DNA from: Entophlyctis helioformis
Lineage: Eukaryota; Chytridiomycota; Chytridiomycetes; Chytridiales; Chytriomycetaceae
Direction: 5' to 3'
Assembly: GCA_025526915.1 (NCBI GenBank)
Contig: JAHLKH010000079.1
Location: 51,668-115,667, forward strand
DNA: 64,000 nucleotides
Position numbers and translations under genes: made by a program. Positions 44,857 to 58,342 of the stretch are shown one piece after another; positions within the stretch are counted from its first letter, which is position 1, and the number at the start of each line of letters is the position of its first letter. The notes beneath the pieces are model-generated. The model was not told the origin of the DNA, ran no database searches, and saw only the letters and a program-made list of their open reading frames with translations.

Positions 44857-47072
44857 TCACTGGGCGAGTCTGGCATGGCAGTCGCGCAGACAGGACACAA
44901 TAGACTCGCTGCTGCCACACGCTCCTGCGTACTCGAGTGCATCAGACACCTGTTCGATCGACTCCATGCGTCCTGCCAGCCACTGCACCACATCCGCGCG
45001 TCTGCAGCGAATGGCGCGTCGGGCCAGTCCGCCCATCCTTGCTTTCCAGTCCACCCACGGCTCGAGACGCGTCAGCATCTCCAGATGGCCGCCAGCCGCT
45101 GCAGCATCCATAGCTCCCAGAATGGCACTGGCGACGGCCGGATCGTTCACATGGATGGACCTATCCTCATCCAACTGCCTGCCCACCTCTGTCTTGCCAG
45201 AACCGTCCGTAGCGGGCACTGCCACGACACCCGCGAAAACTCGGCAGCAATGCGGTCGACCAGGCCCACCAGTCCCGCGCCGGGCTGCAGGTTCCAGCAT
45301 CGCGATAGCGGGCCGCAACCACGCCTGCTGCACAAAGTAGTCGACAAGGTCAATATGCCCGTTGCCCAACGCCGCGTCCACATCCTGGCCCATGGGGATC
45401 GCCCCCGTGTGCCGGTGCAGCCACTTGACCATGTCCAGTTGGCCGTAGTGGACTGCCGAGAACATGGCCCATCTGGCGTCCGCGTCGGGCAGCTGGCCGT
45501 GCAGCCATTCAAGCATGTCGAGCGGTCGCCCCACACGGCTGCACTTAGCGGATCGACTCGCTGCGTCGCTGGCATGCGGGCCAAGAGCCACTCGGCAACG
45601 TCCCTGTGGCCGTTGCGGACAGCATTGCTGAGCGCGGCCTGGCTGATGCTCGGCGCATAGGTGGCGTGGAGCCACTGCACAAGACCCAGATGGCCGCTGT
45701 GCGCGGCAGCGTCCATGACTTGCACTGACCAGCCGGTCGTGCCCATCTCGTGCAAGAACCGTATCGCCTCAAAGTGGCCGTTGCGGGCAGCCGTCTCCAG
45801 ACCGTACGGCGTGCAGGCAGACTGCGTGTGCGCATGCAGCCAGCGCATCACGTCCACGTGGCCGTTGTATGCCGCGCTGGACATGGCCGCATCCGTGCAG
45901 CCGCGCTTGCCGTGGGCATGCAGCCACTCGAGGACGTGCAGATGGCCGCCGTGGGCTGCCCAGTCCATCGCATCGGTCGTGCACCCTTCGCGGCGGAACT
46001 CGTCAAGGAACTGCATCACGGGCAGGTGGCCGCCGAGTGCCGCCACGTCCATGGCGCGCGTCGTGCAGCCCTCGGTCCGCGTCTCGTGCAGCCACCGGAC
46101 GCTCGCCAGATCGCCGCGGCCCGCAGCGCTCTCCATGGCGGACGGTGTGCAGTGGTAGCCGTGGGCGTGCAGCCACTGCAGCACGGCCAGCGAGCTGGTC
46201 GTGTCCATGGCCGGCGGTGTGCCGCGGTAGCCGTGCTCGTACAGCCACTCGAGGACTCGCAAGTGGTTGCTGGACGCGGCATTGTCGAACGCGTCGGCCG
46301 TGCCCCTGTAGCCGTGCTCGTGCAGCCAGACCACAACGTCCAGATGACCGCCCCGAGCAGCCAGGTCCATGGCGTCCGTGGTGCACATGGTGTTGCCAGC
46401 AGCATGCAGCATCTGCAGCACGTCGAGATGGCCATGCCGTGCCGCCATGTCCATGGCAGGGTGCCAGAACTCGGCCGGATGGCCGTAGTGCATCTCGACG
46501 GCAAACACCCAGCGGTAGTCGGCCAGGTCGACGGCCTGGAGCGGGCCGGCCAGATGGGCCAGCAGCGCCGCGTGGCCGTACGAGATGGCCAGCTCGCCCA
46601 GCCGCACGGCAAACCGCCAGTCGATGCGATCGAACCAGCCGTGGCGCATGGCGACGTGGGCCAGCCGGCACAGCTCTGTCTTGGGATGCCGCTCAAACAT
46701 CAGCCGCTCGTCAAAGTCCTGGATGTCTGCCGAGCCCCTGGACACAAACGAGTCGCCGCGGGCGTCGTAGCGGGCGTAGATGGGATTGGCCTCGGTCCAC
46801 TGCGGGAAGCGGGCAGCCAGCCGGTCGAGCATGGACTCGCACGACGCCAGCACGAGGTCGTCCGTGGTCAGGCAGGCGTCCGGCAGCACGGCCAGGTCGC
46901 CCGGCCAGTTGCTGCGCAGCACGTCGCGCCACAGCTCCCGCCTGGCGTCGTCGGGCAGCGTGCGCAGCTCCTCGGCGCTCAGCTCGCCGCACAGGAACCG
47001 GGTCCACGGCGTCGTATGCGCGAGGATGTGCCTCTTGAGCTCGTCGGGCAGCGTGTCCCAGCGCGATGGCAT
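44857..47072 (-). CDS. F-box-like/ankyrin-repeat protein with a frame break
   Basis: Met 47072 opens with an F-box-like segment (RWDTLPDELKRHILAHTTPW). More than ten ankyrin-type units of about 33 residues follow, each with the pattern 'CTxDAMDxAAxxGHLxVxxWLHxHG' (for example GCTTDAMDWAAHGGHLHVLEW). Such proteins are F-box substrate receptors or generic binding scaffolds, and similar arrays are abundant in chytrid genomes (recalled, not checked). Around 45525-45535 the frame changes: LSAAVWGD is followed in another frame by LDMLEWLHGQLPDADARW and further repeats to the stop at 44857. No GT-AG pair fits, so this is a 1-nt indel: sequencing error or a decaying gene. A second possible slip lies near 45260 (GAGLVGLVDRIAAEF readable in another frame). 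Confidence 0.75.
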
Positions 47073-47432
47073 ATGGCGCGGCAAGTGGCGGCTGTTCCGC
47101 CACGAGCGTCGTGGATCGCTGCATGGCCACACAGAGGCGACAGCAGGCACTGCACCGCTGGCACACGCCTGGCTGCCTGGATTGGATGGCTGGCTGGCTG
47201 CCTGGCTGGCTGCCCTCCTGCTGTGCACCAGCCGATCGTGCCTGCTGGGCTCGCGTGGATCTGGAGGCTGCAGCGTGGCCTGGACAGCAGCCGCACGAAG
47301 CGCACTGCATGCACACGCAGCTGCGCGGCAGCCTGCAGCCTGCAGCCGTCTGGCCGCCTTCGTTGATGCCTTCCCGCCTTCCCGCCTTCCCGCCTTCCCG
47401 CCTTCCCGCCATCCCGCCATCTCGCCATCTGA
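47073..47432. promoter_or_regulatory. 360-bp divergent region with octanucleotide array
   Basis: Between the starts of the F-box/ankyrin gene (minus) and the P-loop ATPase gene (plus). 47367-47425 is a tandem array of an 8-nt unit (ttcccgcc) degenerating to atcccgcc, ending 8 bp before the ATPase ATG. A CTGGCTGG-type stretch lies at 47170-47216. The array would be in the ATPase 5' UTR or core promoter. Confidence 0.65.
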
Positions 47433-49658
47433 ATGTCGCTGATTGAGTCTGCGCGGTCGTCGGCGCGCACGCTCTCGTCGCTGCTGTGGCCCGGCACCAG
47501 CGGAGCAGCCGGCAGCGCCAGCGCCTCGAGCAGCGATGCGCTGACCGCCTCGCGGCTGCGGCTCGCCATGGTCGCCGCCGTCACGCTGGTCGGCATCCTC
47601 TCGGCGTCTGCGCTGCTCTCCCCGCTCAAAGTCATCCAAGTCATCCCGTGCCCGCTTCGCCCGCCACGTCGACGGCAGCCAGAGCCAGGACGCCGACGAC
47701 GACGACCTGCCCAGCCCCGACTACCGCCCGCCCTCGGGCCGCAAGCAGCAGCAGCCAGCAGCATCCGGCAGCCATCACCCGCAAGCACTCGTCCAACCGC
47801 CTGTCGTTCATCGACGTGCCCGTGTCTGAGCCGCACTCGCTCTTTGTCCAGCGCATCGTCGACTTTCTGCTCAAGCCCCTCACGCTTGCACCGTCGTCGT
47901 CGTCGTCGGCCGCAGCAGCAGCCGGCACGCTGGGCAACGGCAGCGTGTCCAGCGTCGGCACGCTCGGCGGCCTGCCCTTCTTCCAGGCCCAGCAAGAGCA
48001 TCTCATTGCCGAGATCCGCCACGCCAAGCGTGCCCGCCACCCGCTGCTTGGTGAGTGTCGTCGTGTCTGCAGCATGCCTCGACTCGACCGCTGATGCGTC
48101 TGTGCGTCTGTCTGCGTGCCTGTCTGTCTCGGCGCTGCGCTTCTCAGTCGAGGGTGGCCCCGGCATCGGCAAGGGATCGGCGCTGCTCGCATATGTCCAG
48201 GACCAGGCCCTCTTGCGGCCTGCCATCTACCTCAAGCTCGACGACGTGCTCGCGCCAAACACCATGTCAGACTCAATGGTTGCCTTTGCAGGCATCCAGC
48301 AACGCGCTGCCCAGGCTGCCGCCACCGCTGCCTCGGAACTGGATCTGCCCGACTCGTTCTCGGATCTGGCCTCGGTCGCCGAGCCGCTCTCTGCAAACAC
48401 CGGCTCGCTGCTCTACGGCTCGCCCTCTGTCCGCGGAAATGCCGCTCACCTGGTCGATGCGTGGACGTCGGCGCTCGAAACCGCGTTTGGCATGGACTAT
48501 GTTCGGCAAGAGCAGCTGTACGATCACGACGGCAACCCGCTCGACATGTCGGCCGTGTCCTTTGACCACGTCGTCGAGGCGCTGCGCCTCATTCGCGGCA
48601 AGTCGCGCTACGGACCCACGCTGCTTGTCATTGACAACCTGCAGGTCATCTTCAACGATCAGCAAGAGTCCGTGTCAGAGATCCACGCTGCCTTTAACGC
48701 GTCGTTCCAGTGGCTCCTGTACTGCGAGACAGAGGGCATTCTGGACACTATCTTTTGCTCGTCGTCCAAGTCGGTCATGCTAGCCCTGAAGCGATGTAAG
48801 ACGCGTAGATGCCTGGGCTGGACTGGCCGAATCCCTGCTGACACTGTGCATGCCTGGCTGTCATCAGTCCACGGATTTGACAAGCGTCTGCGATACCGGT
48901 CTGTCGAGTCGGTCGATGATCTGGATGTCATTGACTACCTGCTCGACCAAGTCAACCCAACCATTCCCGAGTCGCGCCAGTTCACCGAAGAGACTGCGCA
49001 CTTGTTTGTGCAGACGTTTGACGGCAACCTGGCCGAGCTTGAGCGCTACTGCTCCTCGGGCCTGACGGTCCAAGGTAAGCGGACATCCCGTCGAATGGCG
49101 CCATGCGTTTGATACACGCCACGAGCAGACGACTGACGCACATCGTGTGGCTGGCCAGACTACATTGCCCAGCGAGAAGACGTGCTCCTCGAGTACATCC
49201 AGCGCCACATCCCCACACGGCCGCAAGCCAAGCGCGCGTCGTCCAACCCATACGCGCCGCCCGTCTCAGAAGACAGCGACTTCAAGGACATTATCCTCGA
49301 CATGATCATGCGCAACGGCGTGCTGTCGATTGCGCAGATGGACTCTGAGCGTCTGGCTCTCGTCGAGGTGCTCGTGGAAAACAACTTTCTGCGGTGGCGC
49401 GATGCGCGCGTCCGCCGGCGCGAGCGGTCGCAGCCCAGCCGCCGCCGCCGCGGCAGCTTCGACACGCGCAGCGAGTTCAGCACCGAGACGCTCGACGAGA
49501 TCCCGACGGTCACGCTCACGGAACAGGAGCGCCAGCTGCAGGAACAGCAGATGAGCGATCCGTTTGCGTTTATGCAGCACGGCGACACGGAGCTTGTGTG
49601 GTACAACCGTCTTGTCGGCAGTGTCTGTGAACGGTGGTTCAACCAGCAGGCGTGGTAG
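47433..49658 (+). CDS. Membrane-anchored P-loop ATPase (AAA/STAND-like), unassigned family
   Basis: Exons 47433-47630, 47762-48050, 48148-48795, 48868-49074 and 49159-49658 give about 613 aa. A single hydrophobic segment near residue 50 (LAMVAAVTLVGILSASALL) suggests a membrane anchor. Walker A is VEGGPGIGKGSALLAYV, and Walker B is probably TLLVIDNLQVIF followed by a helical region with CSSSKSVML (sensor-1-like). The C-terminus has helical bundle features, LLEYIQRHIPTRPQAK and VLSIAQMDSERLALVEVLVE (winged-helix-like). The layout resembles ATPase_2/STAND-type NTPases. Intron 1 is weak: donor gtcatc, and the skipped stretch itself encodes an acidic, plausible peptide (QDADDDDLPSPDYRPPSG), so an assembly indel is the alternative. 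Later introns are standard. Confidence 0.6.
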
Positions 49659-49764
49659 ACGTTGTGTCGCCGTCGTACTCCTCCTCATCATCGTCATCGT
49701 CATCGTTATCCCCGCCACACACACCTTTGTCCAGACTCCTTCATGATGCAAGACTGCTTGTCTG

Positions 49765-49769
<5 letters not shown>

Positions 49770-49801
<32 letters not shown>
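49770..49801. repeat. (CTG)n tract in convergent intergenic DNA
   Basis: About ten CTG triplets between the 3' ends of the ATPase and polyglutamine genes. Not in frame with either gene. Confidence 0.85.
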
Positions 49802-49928
49802 AGTCGCGTCGATGCCAGCAACACGCGGTGTGAACATAAACGACTCTTATTGAAACAAGACCAGCTTCCCATTCATTGGCCAATGTGCTTGGCGGCGGGG
49901 GATATGTGCCGTAACGCGTTCCCGGCAC

Positions 49929-52223
49929 TCACGCTCCCGCACTCGCCTCGTTCGGCGCGTCCTGCCGTGCTGTTGTTGTCGCATCAGCGTCCGTCTTGTC
50001 CCTGCCACTCGCCTCTGTCCTTGCCTTGTCCGTCTTGTCGCGATCGCTGCTCTTCCCTGCCTGCCCTGCTGCGCGTTGCTGGCTGTATCCCTTGTCCGTC
50101 TGCCCCCCACCACCACTACCACCTGTTGATGTTGTGGCGGACTCGGACCGCTTCCTTGTGAGTGCAGCGCCAATGGGTTTGGCCGGACCCGCCGGTTTCG
50201 TTGATGCTGTAAACGACGTCTTTTTAGGTTTGGTTCTTATAGACGGATCGCTCGACTGCTGCTGCTGTTGTTGCTGTTGCTGCTGCTGTTGTTGTTGTGA
50301 TTGTGGTGATGGTAGTTGCTGCTGCTGTTGTGGGAGTGTCCGCACGGGATACTGGCTCGCATCTGCTGACATCGCCGTGTCGGCCGACTGTCCCCAACAG
50401 TTTGCATGCGTCCAACCAGCAGCAGCGTCAGCCATCGAGCCAGCGATCCAGCCACCACACCGGTCAAGCCGCAGCTCACCAAATCCATGGGTGCAAAGGC
50501 GCCATACGCCATCCCGCCGTCCATGGTGTACACCGCATCAGTATTCGCCGACGCGCTTGTCCCGGCCGTTTGGAACCGATGGGCGGGCGGTCCAACGCGG
50601 CTCGTGCCCGGATGGTGTGCCTTGCCTTCATACCGCGCGAGCGTCTCTTGCTCACGTATCTGCTCGGCATAGTCGTGCATACGCGCTCGTCGCTCATACT
50701 AGGATGCATCCACACACACACAACGACAACCACATGCGGTTAGTCCACGTGCACCACACAAGCCAGACGCAGCGTGGCGTGGCGTGGCGTGGCCGCACAG
50801 CACATCACGCCCCAACAGCAAGCATCCAACATGCCTGTAACCGCCATTCATCGTCATCATTGGCACCGAGGCCACGCGGCAACCGCATATGCTGGTCACG
50901 GCTCTTGAGATCGCGGTACTCGCGTATCGTGTACGGCTCATACTCGAGCGCAAACGGCATGAGCGACATGGAGCGGTTGGAGCGGTACCGCTCGGCCGTT
51001 GACAGCGACCCGCGCCGCTCGGTCGGCGTCGACAGCCGCCGTTGGTGCCGGCGTATCGCGTCGCCCTCGCGCGATAAGAGGGATGTGCGTGGCATGTGCG
51101 TGGTGCTGAAAGTGCTGCTGCTGGCGCCGAGACCGTAGAGCTCGCTTGCTCGGCTGGCGATCCCTCCTGGCGCGGTGCCGAGCCGCGACCGCGGGAAACT
51201 GGATGTTGATGCCGACGCCATGAGCTGTGATGGCATGTTTTGCTGCTGCTGTTGCTGTTGTTGTTGTTGTTGCTGCTGCTGCTGTTGTTGTTGGTAGGCT
51301 GCGATGGGGGCCATGGACACGGTGCCGCTGGGGTAGGTGCCTGCAGCGAGGGGCGGAAACATGCCCACAGACGGCTGGCTGGCCATGTGCACCGGGAACG
51401 CGCTGGCACCCGCATAAGCGAACGGATCCGCGCCAGCATCAAACGCTGCCCGTGATTCTTGTCTTGAAGGAACGCGCCGTGGACCGCCTTGTTGTTGTTG
51501 CTGGAGTTGCTGGAGTTGGAGTTGCTGTTGCTGCTGGGGAGATCCCATGGCAACAGGCGAGAACATGGCCTGCTGCGGCGATCGGTCAATGTACGCCGAC
51601 ATGCCCGGCTGCATCGTCGGAAAGCGGGTCTGGTTGTAAACGTTTGCAGCGGCAGCAGCAGTGTTGCGACCCAAGTTTCCCTGCGAGCGCTGTTGTTGCA
51701 ACGCAAACTGCTGCTGTTGCTGCTGCTGCTGTTGTTGCTGTTGTTGCTGGAGACTGGCGACGGATTGCATGCCGCCCATGCCGCCCATGCTGCTCCGGCT
51801 GCCCTGCATCTGCTGCGGCTGCTGGATCGGCGGAAAGAAGCCCTGGGCGGGCAGCGACGCCATGCGGGACGGCGACGCCGCCACGTACTGTGGCTGCAGT
51901 GGCTGGCCCTGGCGTTGATTGAATCCAACGCCGCGATTGCGCTGCTGTTGATGTCGCTGGGCGGCGGTGGGCGGGGCTTGGAGAAACGGGGCATCGGACA
52001 GCTGGGCCGACATGGGCATCGGCTGCATGGACATGGGCATCGGCATCTGCATCGGCATTGGCTGCATTTGCATCTGCATCGGGACGGCTGTCATCTGCAT
52101 CGGGCCTGACATGCCATACATGGTCCGCGGCTGCGATGGCATGAAGCCTCCAGTCGGCGATAGCATATGTCGCTGCTGTTGCTGCTGTTGCTGTTGCTGT
52201 TGTTGCTGTGTTTGTTGGTACAT
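49929..52223 (-). CDS. Polyglutamine-rich protein with conserved C-terminal motif
   Basis: Three exons, 52223-50835, 50698-50480 and 50387-49929, give 688 aa. Long interrupted Gln runs (residues about 4-17, 175-190, 345-365) and Met/Gln/Pro repeats (MQMQPMPMQMPMPMSMQPMP) dominate the first 380 residues. The recognisable part is YEPYTIREYRDLKSRDQHM, then LGANDDDEWRLQ/YERRARMHDYAEQIREQETL, a charged helix like the 'Y.PYTL.DY...LGGLGPD...YA..VR' module of several cytoskeletal or ciliary proteins; I cannot name the family. Intron 1 begins gcatgt, a GC-AG intron that keeps this module intact in phase. The last exon adds another polyQ run and a basic Lys/Ser/Asp-rich tail. Probably disordered; function unknown. 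Confidence 0.75.
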
Positions 52224-52521
52224 GGCTGGGCCGGTCCTGATCGCTGCGATCACGTTGCCGCGGTGGCTTGGTCAGGCAGCAGCAGCAGGGCGTCTCAATG
52301 GGAGGCACGGCCCTGTGCACAAGACTGGCGAATGCGGGCGGCTGGCGGCGTTGGCTGTTGAATGCTGCCAGATACGTGCTGGCTGCAAGCGGCCTTGTGC
52401 GTGCGTGTGTGTTGTGTGTGTCGAGAGGGCAAGCTTCCTTTGTTTGCTGCCACAAGACTGCCTGCCTTGGCCAGATCTGCCGTGGATTCACATCTTCATT
52501 GCGCACACGAGCGATCGCGAG

Positions 52522-54301
52522 CTAAAAGCATGCAGCGTGAACAACTCCTTCAGCGAGACTAAAGTTTCGCAATGTAGAGCTGGCCGGCGCCTTCCATCCG
52601 TGAACCAGATCGAGCACGACATCGAGGCGGTCCTGGCCCCAGACGAGTGGTCGTCGATCTGGAACGTGGGCACGCCGCAGCACCCGGCATCCTTGGCGCG
52701 TTTGTTGTTGTCAATAAGACGCTGTTTGGCGGTTGGCGCGGACGCAGCAGCAATCATGGCGTCCGCATCAAACCCCTTGCCACGGAGCAGCGCGGCAAGT
52801 GCTGCTGGGTCGCCAATATTGATGTGGTCTCTCCAAGCAGCCTTGACTGCAGGGCACTGATGTCAGCCATGCCAGCAGCGCTCTCAGTGCGGCATCTTGC
52901 CAACTGCACTTACACATGACATCCGTGGTTTCTGGAAAGAGGATGGCGATACGCAGCGGGAGCACAGAGCGGATGGGGAAGAAGGACGGGAAATTGAGCT
53001 TGACGGGCTCTTGGCCACGGTTCGTGTCAAGACCATTCCAGTACATGACCCAGTCAGCCATATCCTTGGAGTTGTATGCGACCTTGGCAGCCGATGCCGC
53101 CATGCCAGGAACTTCAGGCGTGCCAATCCTGCCGACACGAGCAGTCAGTATCCTTTGCTGCTCCATCAGAGGGCCATTTGATGCGGCTGGCTTACTCGCG
53201 GAACAGACCGCCGACAAGCACAGGCACGTGCTCAATGACAAGGTTGCTGCCCGCCTGGTGCTGAAGTCGCGAAACCTGCAACCACGACTGGATCGCGCAA
53301 GCATAAGTACAGACAAGCGCAAGAGATCCACATGGAGAGAGATGCGCCGGCGTACCAGGTAGCTCCAGGGACTGGCCAGATCCCAGAAGAACGTGAGCTT
53401 GCGCGGGCTTGCCAATGGCCGCGACACGTCCATCACCTGATGCTGCGGAACCATTCTGCCCTCGATGGCCGACACGACAAAGTGCAGGCGATCCTGGCCA
53501 TGGAAGAGGCTGGGGATGGGCTGGCCGTCCACGGCATGCGACACCCAGAAGCTCGGCACGCCTGGTGCACCCCGCTCAAACGCCGTCGCAGTGGCGACGC
53601 GGAGCTGGTCAGACGCGTCCTGGCTGTTGAGGGCGTCTGGTGTGAGCGGGCACACAAAGCGGACGCCGCCAGGGACAGAGCCTGCAATGCTGAGCAGAAC
53701 GGCCGGGTCGGCAATGTCGACGTTGTCGACCCAGTATGCTTTGAAGAGCGCATCGGTCAGGCGGCGACGGTCGTCTTGCGTCGCAGTCAGATACAGCAGT
53801 CGCACGGCTGGCAGATGGGACATGGCCGAGGCATGGCGGCAGCATCAGCGGCTGGAGACCAGATCGGAAAGCACAAAGACGATGCCACTGCCAGGCACCT
53901 TACCGAGGAGACTGCGGACGGGGTGCTTGCTGTGCCAGTTGAAAGGCACGTTGAAGCGAGCCAGGGTGCGATGCAGGTCGCTTGTGTGGATGGCCATTTT
54001 GGCGGCGGGCATGACGTTGGTTGCGCTGCCATGCTTGCCCTGCGGAGCAGCCGTGAGCTCGTAGAGGCCGCCCAGCAACACAGGCGAGTCTGTCCAGATG
54101 CAGATGCAGATGCAGGCAGGCGGCAGGGCCAGGCTGGAAGGTCAGATCTGCTGTGCACACTTGAGGCTGGCAGTGGGGCAGCGGCTCACAGACAAACGTG
54201 GTGTCCGGGTGGGTGCGGATGATGGACTGCAGCCGCACCGACCCGATGTACGCCCACGGACACACAATGTCGTAGTTGAACTCGACCGTCGTGCCGCCCA
54301 T
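52522..54301 (-). CDS. Duplicated DsbA/2-hydroxychromene-2-carboxylate isomerase-like protein, C-terminal frame break
   Basis: Six exons, 54301-54190, 54089-53904, 53807-53356, 53287-53196, 53128-52914 and 52846 onward, encode two full thioredoxin-fold (GST-kappa/HCCA-isomerase) domains in one chain. Domain 1: VEFNYDIVCPWAYIGSVRLQ, SPVLLGGLYELT, GAPGVPSFWV, LFHGQDRLHFVV. Domain 2 begins right after: LTFFWDLASPWSYL, VPVLVGGLFREIGTPE, AAWRDHINIGDPAAL, GVPTFQIDD. Domain 1 has Cys at the active-site start (CPWAY), domain 2 has Ser (SPWSY), as in GST-kappa. In the last exon the expected 'LVWGQDRLDVVLDLVHGW' is present but in the +1 frame after FQIDD (near 52645), ending at 52522. The original frame stops at 52488. 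Either sequencing indel or recent damage. Confidence 0.8.
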
Positions 54302-54612
54302 CTCGCTTTCTGTTGCCAAGTGACCGCCAAGCGACCGCCGTGCTTTTATGCCGTGTCCGTCGCTCGGCCACGTGACAAGTGGCTCAGTGCCACCATCACA
54401 TCGCTACGCCAGGCGACCACGCCTGAGTCGTCTTGACACCACTCCTGCAGACCACAGCTGTCGGCAGGCAGCCCCCACTGCGCCATCAGAGCAGCAACTC
54501 AAAGACCGCCATTCAATAACGTGTACCAGGCACGCGCCAAGCACAAAGAAGGAAGAAAGAAAGGAAAGAGAAGAAAGTGGGAGGAGGCGGGGATGCACGC
54601 CACGCCGGCCCC
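54302..54612. other. 311-bp intergenic region
   Basis: Between the start of the DsbA-like gene and the muskelin stop, both minus. Contains a purine-rich stretch (54545-54592, gaagg/aaagag repeats). Promoter of the DsbA-like gene expected; nothing else recognised. Confidence 0.4.
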
Positions 54613-58084
<3,472 letters not shown>

Positions 58085-58155
58085 CAAGTCGTTGCTTGTC
58101 GTTGCTTGGGAAAGTCAACGCGATTGGATCGATTGGCATGCCATCAGCCCGCCAC

Positions 58156-58180
58156 GCTGCTGCTGCTGCTGCTGCTGCTG
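58156..58180. repeat. (CTG)n tract
   Basis: Eight CTG triplets upstream of the muskelin start in the 258-bp gap to the F-box/LRR gene (same strand). As CAG on the minus strand they could fall in the muskelin 5' UTR. Confidence 0.8.
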
Positions 58181-58342
58181 CCCCACGCTGCTGCTGCCGG
58201 TCGACGCCACAGCTGCCCCAGCACGACTGCTCCAGCGCCAACACAATGATCGCATCGAAATGTATTGGTGGTGCAAGGCGGTGCAGGCAACCTTCAACTC
58301 GGACGGCTGATCCGTCTGGCAAGACGGGCTGGACTGCGGCGT

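Noticed and set aside
45750..47366. 538-aa plus-strand open frame opposite the ankyrin repeats
   Set aside because: Periodic pattern is the complement of the ankyrin repeats; the minus-strand frame has the clear family signature.
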